64,000 nucleotides of DNA, from the NCBI GenBank assembly GCA_963575745.1, contig CAUYUJ010001760.1, positions 1-64,000 on the forward strand, read 5' to 3'. The notes beneath the pieces are model-generated. The model saw only the letters and a program-made list of their open reading frames with translations, did not search any database and was not told the origin of the DNA. Position numbers and translations under genes: made by a program. Source of the DNA: Prorocentrum cordatum (taxonomy: Eukaryota > Sar > Dinophyceae > Prorocentrales > Prorocentraceae). Positions 21,330 to 31,700 of this stretch are shown here, one piece after another; within the stretch, counting starts at the first letter, position 1; every line of letters begins with the position of its first letter.

Positions 21330-22479
21330 TAACTCGTAGAGCTTCCCTTAGCAAGTTATTGCTGGAAGCTAAGAGTAATTCCGGGGCGCTGGAGAGCTAG
21401 TTGGCAAGAAAAATCTCGACTGACCTTTTGGTGACTTTCGGTCGATTGAAACTTTTGTTCTCAAAATTTGAACATTCGTTAGAGATCTAGTATTTTTTCC
21501 CATGATATTCGATTTCATTCCCGCTCGCCATCTTGATCTCAGCTCGATCGGGTACCTTTTACTGCCAAACAGCAGGCAGGCGGGATCGGCCGTTTCGACT
21601 CATCTTGATACGTACTGTCGGTTTTTTGAACATAACTCAAGCTTCAGGACAGCTACAGGGCCAGTAAGCACAGCTCATCAATGTAGAACGATCAGGCGCG
21701 TTCGCCTGTTGAATCCAGAGGCCTGAACTCGGTCTGCTAGCCGAGCCAGGTTCAAAAACCTATTCATATTATCCGAGTCATCTTCACCGACGCTCTCGGT
21801 ATTTTGTGCTTAACTCGAGCTGTAGGGCAGCTACATAGCTCATAGTTACAGGAATCGATTGGAGATCATCAGGCGCGTTCGTCTGTTGAATCGAGAGCTC
21901 TGAACTCGCCCTGCCTCCCGAGCTAGAATCGCGAAACTATTCGTATTGTTCGAATCATCTGAAGAGGTACTGTCGCTTTCTAAACTTAAGTCGGGCTGTA
22001 GGGGGCTACAGTGCTGCTGGGGACAGCAATCGATTTGAAGACATCAGAGCTCGGAACTGGGCCTGCTGCCTGAACTCGGTCTGCGAACCTGTTTGTATTG
22101 TTCGAGTCATCCTGAAAGATCGTATCGGTTTTCTGCACTTAACTCGGGTTGTAGGAGAGCTGCAGGGCTGGTAATCACATGAATCGATTCGGAGACATCA
22201 GACGCGTCCGCCTGTCGCATTCAGAGGCCTGAACTCGGTCTGATACTCGAGCTGGGTTTAGGAAACTATTCTTTTTGTTTGAGTTATCTTCAGAGATGCT
22301 GTTCCTTAGCGCGCGTAACTCGGGCTGTAGTTGAGCTACAGAGCTCGTACAGAAGACAATCCAGAAGCATCAGGGGGCGCTCGGCTGTTGCATCGAGAGG
22401 TTTGATCGCTTGGGCGGAAAAACTATTCGTTCTCTGCAATTTATTTTCTACATTATATATAGTCGGAAGCTCTACGAGT
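21330..22479 (+). repeat. M2 element with satellite array
   Basis: Bounded by TAACTCGTAGAGCTTCC and GGAAGCTCTACGAGT (22465-22479). It keeps the roughly 250 bp of satellite that arm A lost at 13450. Confidence 0.75.
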
Positions 22480-23816
22480 CCCCCGGCGGTAAGAAGGTTG
22501 ACGGTTTACCGCCGGCGCCAAGTTGGCCCAGCCGGCCGAGGCGGACAATGTGGCAACTTTTGGGTGGTTTTGCAATTTTTTGAAAGATATTTGACAATTC
22601 ATTTTGAGAAAGCAGATTTTTACTCCGAGCATTGAGATATAAACTTTGTTCCCTGAGCAGCTCAGCCCTCTAGATTCATTCTCAATACCAGTTCACTTGG
22701 AGGAACCGACTTCATGTTGACCCCGAAAAATCTCAATTTGAAGTTTTTGTAGAAAAGCTCCCAGAAGCTCCCGCTTTGATGCTGAGCTTTCTCACGGATG
22801 CAAGGAGCTCTACGTGGTTCCCGGCGGTGACCAGATTGACGGTTCACCGCCGGCGCCAGTATCGGCGCGCTGGAGAGCTAGTTGGCAAGAAAAATCTCGA
22901 CGGAACTTTTACTGACTTTTGGTCGGTTGAAAATTTTGTTCTCGAAATTCAACCATTCGTTAGAGCTCTAGTATTTTTCCCGTGATATTCGATCTTATTC
23001 CCGCTCGCCATCTTGATCTCAGCTCGATCGGGTGAAGATTACTATCGAAAGGCACTGTGGCGGGATCGGCCGTTTTGAGTCATCTTGATACGCGCTGACG
23101 GTTTTCTGAACATAACTCGAGCTTTAGGCCAGCTACAGAGCTGGTAAGCTAATCGATGTAGAATGATTCGGCGCGTTCGCCTGTTGATCCCAGATTTCTG
23201 AACTCGGTCTGTCAGCCGAGCTAGGTCCGCAAACCTATTCGTAATATTCGTGTCATTCTGACAGGAACTCTCGGTTTTCTGTACTTAACTCGAGCTTGAA
23301 GACACCTACAGAGCTGATATTTACAGACACCGATTCAGAATCATCAGTTGCGTTTGTCTGTCGAATCCAGAGCTCTGAACCCGGTCTGCTGCCCGATCTA
23401 GAATCACGAAACTATTCGTATTCTTCGAGTCATCTTGAGAGGTGCTGTCGGTTTTCTGCACTTAAGTCGGGCTGTAGGGGGGGCTACAATGCTGGTGGTG
23501 ACAGCAATCGATTTGGAGACATCAGGCGCGTCCGCCTGTCGAATCCAGAGCTCGGAACTCGGTCTGCTGCCCGAATTAAGTCTGCGAAACTATTGTATTG
23601 TTCGAGTGATCCTGAGAGGTGCTTTCGGTTTTCTGCACTTAACTCGGGCTGTATGGGGGGCAGAGGGCTGGTAATGACAGGAGTCGATTCGCAGACATCA
23701 GACGCGTCCGCCTGTCGCATTCAGAGGTCAAAAAATATTTACTATGAGTCGGAATGTTGCTAGGTGCTGTCGGTTTTCTCAACTTAAGTTGAGCTAGGAA
23801 GCTCTACGAGTCTCCC
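22480..23816 (+). repeat. HP1, M1 interior, HP1, head, satellite
   Basis: Nearly identical to 14098-15435. HP1 copies lie at 22485-22523 and 22823-22860; the head spans about 22861-23035 and four satellite monomers run to about 23790. Confidence 0.85.
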
Positions 23817-26155
23817 GGCGGTAACCAAGGTTGACGGTTTACCGCCGGCGCCCAGTAGAGCTTCCCTGAGAGCGCAGCGGCGAAGCTTAAGAGTAATTCG
23901 AAAACGCTGGCAGGCTAGTTGGCTCGAAAAATCTCGACGGAACTTTTCACAACTTTGGCTCGGTTAAAAATAACTCCTAGAGCTTCCCTCAGCAAGTTAT
24001 TGCTGGAAGCTAAGAGTAATTCCGGCGCGCAGGAGAGCTAGTTGGCTCGAAAAATCTCGACGGAACTTTTGCTGACTTTTGCTCGGTTGAAAATTTCGTC
24101 CTCGAAATTGAACAATTCGTTTCGTTAGAGCTCTAGTATTTTTTCCCGTGATATTCGATCTTATTCCCGCTCGCCATCTTGATCTCAGCTCGATCGGGTG
24201 AATATTACTATCGAAAGGCACTGTGGCGGGATCGGCCGTTTTGAGTCATCTTGATACGCGCTGACGGTTTTCTGAACATAACTCGAGCTTTAGGACAGCT
24301 ACAGAGCTGGTAAGCTAATCGATGTAGAATGATTAGGCGTGTTCGCCTGTTGATCCCAGATTTCTGAACTCGGTCTGTCAGCCGAGCTAGGTCCGCAAAC
24401 CTATTCGTAATATTCGAGTCATTCTGACAGGAACTCTCGGTTTTCTGTACTTAACTCGAGCTTGAAGACACCTACAGAGCTGATATTTACAGACACCGAT
24501 TCAGAATCATCAGTTGCGTTTGTCTGTCGAATCCAGAGCTCTGAACCCGGTCTGCTGCCCGATCTAGAATCACGAAACTATTCGTATTCTTCGAGTCATC
24601 TTGAGAGGTGCTGTCGGTTTTCTGCACTTAAGTCGGGCTGTAGGGGGGGCTACAATGCTGGTGGTGACAGCAATCGATTTGGAGACATCAGGCGCGTCCG
24701 CCTGTCGAATCCAGAGCTCGGAACTCGGTCTGCTGCCCGAATTAAGTCTGCGAAACTACTGTATTGTTCGAGTGATCCTGAGAGGTGCTTTCGGTTTTCT
24801 GCACTTAACTCGGGCTGTATGGGGGGCAGAGGGCTGGTAATGACAGGAGTCGATTCGCAGACATCAGACGCGTCCGCCTGTCGCATTCAGAGGTCAAAAA
24901 ATATTTACTATGAGTCGGAATGTTGCTAGGTGCTGTCGGTTTTCTCAACTTAAGTCGAGCTAGGAAGCTCTACTACGAGTCTCCCGGCGGTAACCAAGGT
25001 TGACGGTTTACCGCGGGCGCCCAGTAGAGCTTCCCTGAGAGCGCAGCGGCGAAGCTTAAGAGTAATTCGAAAACGCTGGCAGGCTAGTTGCCTCGAAAAA
25101 TCTCGACTGAACTTTTCACAACTTTGGCTCGGTTGAAAATAACTCCTAGAGCTTCCCTCAGCAAGTTATTGCTGGAAGCTAAGAGTAGTTCCGGCGCGCA
25201 GGACAGCTAGTTGGCTCGAAAAATCTCGACGGAACTTTTGCTGACTTTTGCTCGGTTGAAAATTTCGTCCTCGAAATTGAGCAATTCGTTTCGTTAGAGC
25301 TCTAGTATTTTTTTCCCGTGATATTAGATCTTATTCCCGCTCGCCATCTTGATCTCAGCTCGATCGGGTGAATATTACTATCAAAAAGCACTGTGGCGGG
25401 ATCGGCCGTTTTGAGTCATCTTGATACGCGCTGACGGTTTTCTGAACATAACTCGAGCTTCAGAACAGCTATAGAGCTGATAAGCACAGCTAATCGATGT
25501 AGAATGATCAGGCGCGTTCGCCTGTTGAAGCTAGAGGTCTGAAATCGGTCTGATAGTCGAGCTAGGTCCGCAAACCTATTCGTATTATTCGAGTCATTTT
25601 GACATGAACTCTCGGTTTTCTGTACTTAACTCGAGCTGTAGGACAGGTATAGAGCTGATACGTACATAATCTGATTGAGACTGATCATTCGCATATGTCT
25701 GTCGAATCCAGAGCTCTGAACTCGGTCTGCTGCCCGATCTAGAATCGCGAAACTATTCGTATTGGTCGAGTTATCTTGAGAAGTGATCTCGGTTTCCTTC
25801 ACTCAACTCGCGCTGAGGGGCGGCTACAGTGCGGGTGGTCACAGGGATCGATTTGCAGACATCAGGCGCGTGCACCTGTCGAATCGAGAGCTCGGAACTC
25901 GGTCTGCTGTCCGAATTAGGTCTGCAAAACTACTCTATTGTTCGAGTCATCCTGAGAGGTGCTGTCAGTTTTCTGCACGTAACTCGGGCTTTTGGGGGCT
26001 GCAGGGCTGGTAATGACAGGAGTCGATTCGCAGACATCAGACGCGTCCGCGTGTCGCATTCAGAGGTCAACAAATATTGACTATGAGTCGGAATGTTGGT
26101 AGGTGCTGTCGGTTTTCTTAACTTAAGTCGAGCTTGGAAGCTCTACGAGTCTCCC
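23817..26155 (+). repeat. Two tandem 1.17-kb units (HP1, heads, satellite)
   Basis: Unit 1 is 23817-24985 and unit 2 is 24986-26155; each starts with HP1 and a truncated head (TAGAGCTTCCCTGAGAGCGC), then a full head and about four satellite monomers. The HP1 at 24986 has an arm mismatch (CCGCGGGC). Unit 1 interior equals the preceding unit, showing a local extra duplication absent from arm A. Confidence 0.8.
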
Positions 26156-27132
26156 GGCGGTAACCAAGGTTGACGGTTTACCGCCGGCGCCCAGTTGGCA
26201 AGACAAATCTCGACGGAACTTTTGCTGACTTTTGGTCGGTTGAAAATTTTGTTCTCGAAATTCAACCATTCGTTAGAGCTCTAGTATTTTTTCCCGTGAT
26301 ATTCGATATTATTCCCGCTCGCCATCTTGATCTCAGCTCGATCGGGTGAATATTACGATCGAAAAGCATTGTGGCGGGATCGGCCGTTTTGAGTCATTTT
26401 GATACGGGCTGACGGTTTTCTGAACATAACTCGAGCTTTAAGACAGCTGCAGAGCTGGTAAGCACAGCTAATCGATGTAGAATGATTAGGCGCGTTCGCC
26501 TGTTGAATCCAGAGGTCTGAACTCGGTCTGCTAGCCGAGCTAGGTCCGCAAACCTATTCGTATTATTCGAGTCATCTTGACAGGAACTCTCGGTTTTCTG
26601 CACTTAACTCGAGCTGTAGAACAGCTACAGAGCTGATATTTACAGAAAAACCGATTCAGAATCATCAGTCGCGTTTGTCTGTCGAATCCATAGCTCTGAA
26701 CTCGGTTTGCTGCCCGATCCTGAATCGCGAAACTATTCGTATTGGTCGAGTCATCTTGAGAAGTGCTCTCGGTTTTCTTTACTCAACTCGCGCTGAGTGG
26801 GGCTTCAGTGCTGGTGGTCACAGGAATCGATTTGAAAACATCAGGCGTCCGCCTGTCGAATCCAGAGCTCGGAACTCGGTCTGCTGCCCGAATTAGGTCT
26901 GCGAAACTACTGTATTGTTCGAGTCACCCTGAGAGGTGCTGTCGGTTTTCTGCACTTAACTCGGGCTGTAGGGGGGCTACAGGGCTGGTGATGACAGGAG
27001 TCGATTCGCAGACATCAGACGCGTCTGCCTGTCGCATTGAGAGGTCAAAAAATATTCACTATGAGTCGGAATGTTGGTAGGTGCTGTCGGTTTCTCAACT
27101 TAAGTCGAGCTTGGAAGCTCTACGAGTCTCCC
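26156..27132 (+). repeat. HP1 (empty LINE-A site), head, satellite
   Basis: The HP1 at 26156-26195 is uninterrupted and is the arm-B counterpart of the HP1 that holds LINE-A. The head and four satellite monomers follow to about 27110, then GGAAGCTCTACGAGT. Confidence 0.85.
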
Positions 27133-27150
27133 GGCGGTAACCAAGGTTGA
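27133..27150 (+). repeat. HP1, 5' half, split by LINE-B
   Basis: Left arm GGCGGTAA and loop CCAAGGTTGA. Bases 27139-27150 (AACCAAGGTTGA) recur at 32956-32967 as the target-site duplication. Confidence 0.9.
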
Positions 27151-27656
27151 GGAAGCGGAGTTTACCTCCCGCTCTCCCTCGGCCTTGTCCCGTCGGGGGG
27201 CTCACTCGAGCTGCGTCGTGCAGTCAGGCAGCCTGCCCCTGGCCCGCCGCGCGGGGGGCGCGTGGCGATTGGGCCACTTCGGCGACGCCTGCACTTGTTT
27301 GCGGCATTGTTTGCACTTGTTTGCGAGCAGGCCGCCTGCACTTGTTTGCGGCATTTTGCCGCGTCGAGCTGGACGGGACGAGCCAGAGTCAATCGATCGA
27401 TTTGGACCGCTGGGGAGCCAACTTCGGACATTGGGAGTGGGAGTATCTTGCCAGACAGGTTGGTAGAGCTCGACACGACGATAAGGATTCTCTAGTCGAC
27501 ATACCATCTGGGCCACCTGATCTCTCTCCCACTTTACCTCACCATCCTGTTGCCCCATATAACTTTCATCAGTTGAGTGCACATCTCAAACGTACTCGAG
27601 AAGATCGATCGTTCTGTGCGAAGTGGAATATCCCTTGTAATATCTCAGACGGCAAG
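27151..27656 (+). promoter_or_regulatory. LINE-B 5' untranslated region
   Basis: GC-rich leader of about 500 bp. It contains three direct copies of GCACTTGTTTGCG at about 27291, 27313 and 27338. In full-length LINEs this region normally carries an internal promoter; that is family knowledge, not seen here. No spliced leader is present at the start, unlike LINE-C. The reading frame of ORF1 is open through it, so an upstream non-AUG or ATG start cannot be excluded. Confidence 0.6.
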
Positions 27657-28703
27657 ATGGCTGCCTCATCAGCTGCTGCGGTCCCCGAGGTTTTCGCTAT
27701 GGACGCCACTGATATGCCCGTTCCAGGAGCCAAGGAGGAGGAGGTCCCAGAGGGAAAACGGGTCAAAATTCAGACGGTTGAAGGCCTCGAGGAGGCCATG
27801 ACAAAGGGGATGGACAAGATCACGACGCTTGTTGCATCTCTGGGAGGTAAGATGACGGAGGGCTTCCAATCAACACATCGAAGCATCACGGATCTCGGCA
27901 CCCAGCTCAATGCTCGTGTTGATTCGGTGGAGAAAAATGTACAGCAGGCGATGACGGACATAGATGCTATTACTAAGAAGGTTGAGGATCAGAGGCTCCA
28001 GATAATCCAGCTCCAGCAGGCTCCTGCAGGTGGGGCCCCCAGAGCAGGCACCTCTACGACAGCGTCCTCGGCGGAAACTCGGCAGTCAGTGCAGAATTTC
28101 ACCCCATCGTTCGTCGAGCTCAAGGGATGGGTGACGGACTGGAGGGATGCAGAGAAGCGTCAGGAGGAGATGTTATCACAGCAGGCGTTGAATTCACTGC
28201 TGAATGAGGTCCTGGCTGGAGAATGGTTCAGTGGTGTGAAGGAGTTTCTGGACCTGAACCAATCCAAGAGGTTCAACACAGGTAGAGAGGCGTGGGGGTA
28301 TTCGCGTGCTCGGCTCTATTTCCAGAATGGGGTTACCAGTGACCAGCTGTGGGATCTTCGTCGTCGACTCGTTGCCGCGATCGCCGACAACAAACTCCAG
28401 CACGCTCCCAGGGCCCTCAAGGTCCACGTGGAGGCCCCCCCCTGGAAGAAGCCCCATCTGGATGCCGCTGGGATCTTTCAGGCCAAGTTCAAGAGTTTCA
28501 AGAAGCATCATTCGAATCTCAGGGCTGAGACGGGACCACCGATTACGTTCATGTGGGGCTCCAGTGACCACTTACCACCTCCAGGGAAGATTGTGGCCAA
28601 GTTCTCTCTGCAGAATGGCTGGGAGATCACTCGTGCAATGAATCAGCTTGAGCCAGGGATCAACATTGATGAGTTGCGAGCGAGGATTTCCAGTACGAAC
28701 TAG
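27657..28703 (+). CDS. LINE-B ORF1: coiled-coil nucleic-acid-binding protein
   Basis: 348 residues from the ATG at 27657, chosen for its good context (CAAGATGG) and because the protein becomes ordered only from here; the frame is open further upstream. An acidic/basic N-terminal stretch (KEEEVPEGKRVKIQ) leads into a long heptad-rich segment at about residues 40-122 (ITTLVASLGGKMTEGF through VEDQRLQIIQLQQ). An Ala/Gly/Ser/Thr linker and a mixed C-terminal domain ending in IDELRARI follow. This matches the general plan of LINE ORF1 proteins (trimeric coiled coil plus RNA-binding domain). No CCHC knuckle is seen. It ends at TAG 28701-28703, in the same frame as ORF2. Confidence 0.75.
   Translation: MAASSAAAVPEVFAMDATDMPVPGAKEEEVPEGKRVKIQTVEGLEEAMTKGMDKITTLVASLGGKMTEGFQSTHRSITDLGTQLNARVDSVEKNVQQAMTDIDAITKKVEDQRLQIIQLQQAPAGGAPRAGTSTTASSAETRQSVQNFTPSFVELKGWVTDWRDAEKRQEEMLSQQALNSLLNEVLAGEWFSGVKEFLDLNQSKRFNTGREAWGYSRARLYFQNGVTSDQLWDLRRRLVAAIADNKLQHAPRALKVHVEAPPWKKPHLDAAGIFQAKFKSFKKHHSNLRAETGPPITFMWGSSDHLPPPGKIVAKFSLQNGWEITRAMNQLEPGINIDELRARISSTN
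28701..28703 (+). promoter_or_regulatory. Candidate readthrough stop between ORF1 and ORF2
   Basis: A single TAG separates two long ORFs in one frame; context is AAC TAG AGG TGC. ORF2 homology starts about eight codons later, and no in-frame ATG lies between the stop and the catalytic Asn of the endonuclease. Nearby ATGs at 28727 and 28732 are out of frame. Readthrough would give a fused ORF1-ORF2 protein at low level. Alternatives are non-AUG initiation or a recent nonsense mutation. Confidence 0.55.
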
Positions 28704-31700
28704 AGGTGCCACGACACCATTGCGTCATGGAATGTGCGTCGGGCAGGTGCAGAGAACGGCCATGACATAATTAATTCACTACGTCGTTTAGATGTGGGAC
28801 TCGCGGGGTTGTGCGAGTGTCAGTTCCTTTCAGTTCGTGATCTCAGCATGCGAGGTTACACAATTTTTCGGAGTACTTGTCGGAAGGCTGCGGTGATTAT
28901 GTCTAAGTCTTGGAGAGACTCGCTCAGAGCCACATATCGTGGCAAAGGTTTTGTCATTTGTAGTTATTCTAGTGTTACGGTTATTGTTGCATATATGCCA
29001 CATGAGAGTATCAATGCCCTTACGGAAGAACAGTATGAGCATGATGTGTATGAACAGATATTGTTTGATATATCCCAAGTGCTTCGCACACATAGGTCTA
29101 AGTTCCCGAAGCAGCCGCAGGACCTGGTCTTCTTGACAGATGCTAACGTCGAACTCGAGCCAGATTCGGAGGTCAACGGCTTTAGAGTTACTGGATCAGG
29201 GCTTCTGGAGGCGTCTGGGATTGCTGGGGAGTCTACGGAGATTGATACTGGGATGGAGGAGGGAGCGGATGACGGCAACCCGTATATGACTCAAACAAAA
29301 CGTGGTGCACGCAAAGCCAGACCTCATAGGCTTGTCTCGGGCTTCGAAATTCGACGGGCGTCTAGGTTGCAATCGATGAGGAGGGCCCTACTGGACTTCT
29401 GCGGGCTCTGGGGCATCAGGATGGAGAACACATTCGGGCAGAGGAGGGTTACTTTCAAATCAGGTACGGGGGTGGAGAAGGTGCTCGACTATGTTGGTGT
29501 CAGCCGTCGTTTACACAGGCAGGAGCTCACCGTTGGCTGGATGCTGCCTTCGGAAGTCGGCCACGCCTGGACGGAGCACCCTTGCAGCAGATACGAGCGT
29601 GCGCTGTCTGACCACGCCTGCATAGTTGTTCGCTTGTCTTGTGCACCGTCTGCGAAGAGACGGACCCAGCCTGCTCGAAAATTCATCCACTTGCAACCGG
29701 TGTCACAGCTGGAGTTTGCGAAGAACATGGACGATCGGGGCAGTCGTTACCGTGCTCTGTGCCAGGAAAATGCTGACCCAGAGGATCGACAGGAGATGTT
29801 GGATACGCTGGGACCTGACCTCATAAAGGCCGCCGAGGAGACCCCCCAGAAAGATATCAATCCCAGGAATAATGTGCCAAAGAAATCCGAGATCCACTGG
29901 GCCGCCCAGGCAAGTAAACGTGAAGCTCTTCGTCGGGGGGATAGAGAGGAGGCTAAACGGTGCTCAAAGATTGTGAGGAGAGAAAGAAGGAGGCTTGAGG
30001 CAAGAGTACAGAGGTGGAGGACGGAAATGAACACGAGGAGGAGGAGGAGGGCCAAGACGGAGACGTTGATCCTTGCCAACGGGATGGAGTCTCAGAACCG
30101 CGAGGAGTGGGGGGACGAGATATTGGGGCACATGAAGTCTAAGGTGGAGGACCCCGAGGCCAGAGAGGTGACCCTGCGTGAGCTTCAGTCGCTGCGTGGT
30201 CTATGTTCGGGAAGCGGATCCTCAGAGGTGTTCTCGATGTCGCTCCTGCTGCGGGCGAGGGCGAAGCTGTCCACGGGAAAGGCCCCAGGTCCCGACAACG
30301 TGACTGTCACGATGTTGAAACAGCTCTCGTGGGCATCTGTGCGACGTGTTCTGGTGAGCTTCCAAGGTGTGTATTCCAGAAGGTTATGTTGTCCCGACAG
30401 TTGGCGTCAACTAGCTGCCACACTCATGCCAAAAGAAATGGACATACAACATTTGACAGATACACGTATGCTATGTCTACAGTCGTGTCTTATGAAATGG
30501 TACATGACATGTATTGTGATGTTGATTGAGAAGAGGATTGAGGAGCACCGACACTATGTATGCCTGTACGGATTCAGATCGGGACGCAAAACATCGGAAA
30601 TCACCAGCGTTGCCAAGAGGCTCAGCCAGCACTCCGCTGTCTGGGGCAAAGGAGACAGTTTGTGGCTTGCCAATCTTGATATCTTACAAGCTTTCGATAA
30701 TGTTACTCCGTGCCTCGCCATGCGCTGTCTTCGTGCTCTTGACATACCTGCTGATCTCATTGTGGCGTTGATTGAACCCATGATGGATAATCAGTGCGTG
30801 GCCAGCTTCGAGGGCATCGAGGCATCGTCAGCGGTCTATTGGGACAAATCTATTCGAACGGGAGGAGTAGAGGGACCTATGATTTTTCTGGCAGTTTCTA
30901 TTGTACTCTGGAGAGATGTTATCGACAGATGGAGGCAAGAAACGCAGTACGGCATCAAATTGGAAAATGATGAGCGCATGTTCAATGGTGAGCGTATGAC
31001 CCACAGTTTCTGGGCAGATAATCTTTTGTTGTATGCGAAGACCCGCACTGACCTTGAGTTGATGGTGCGTGACATGAGTATCCCCCTGATGAATGCAGGA
31101 ATGACCTGGAAGCCGAAATCTTTGATGTATATTTACTTTGGTGCGCCGCCTGGCATCCCGCCGTCCCCTGAGCAGGATATCCGTGTGCTGGTGCCGTCTA
31201 GTGACGCCGCTCTTGGGACCCGAGAAGTGGTCCTACCGCGTGTTCAAGCGTTTGAGATCCTGGGAGCCACTCTGGAGGAGACCTGGAAGGACCACTCGGA
31301 CTCAGAGGCCATGCTCCAGAAAGCCCAGAGGATGTTCTTTGGGGAAATCGCGTATTACCGCTGTTCTGGGATTGACTTGGCTGAAAGATTTACTCGCTAT
31401 CAAGCTAAAGTGATTGCTGCATTATTATTCAACTGTGAGGGCAGAACGCCCGACTATTCTACCATTGCTGCTGTTCACTATTTTGAAGGCAGATGTCTAG
31501 CTATAATGTCAGGTATACGCAAGCGGAGAACTGAAGGCTGGTCTGAGTTTCAACGTAGGCGATACAAAGCGGGACGACAGAGTTTTGCTGGACTTGGATT
31601 CCGAAGTGCGGTGCAGATATGGATATTTCGTTGTTGGGATTGGGCTAAGGATGTCTCAGTTGCTGCAAGTATTCGTATGAGGAGATACACAACACACACA

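Larger units (their letters stand above)
20774..27132 (+). repeat. Segmental duplication, arm B
   Basis: Second arm of the tandem duplication (see 12641-20773). It starts at the HP1 that is the empty counterpart of the LINE-B target, and contains the empty counterpart (26156-26195) of the LINE-A target. It carries an additional internal tandem duplication of about 1.17 kb (HP1 copies at 23817 and 24986 mark the two units). Confidence 0.85.

Noticed and set aside
14915-24929. Identical ~155-codon frames at 14915, 23296 and 24462
   Set aside because: They are satellite monomers within duplicated DNA; the identity reflects duplication. Other arrays of the same satellite break the frame.
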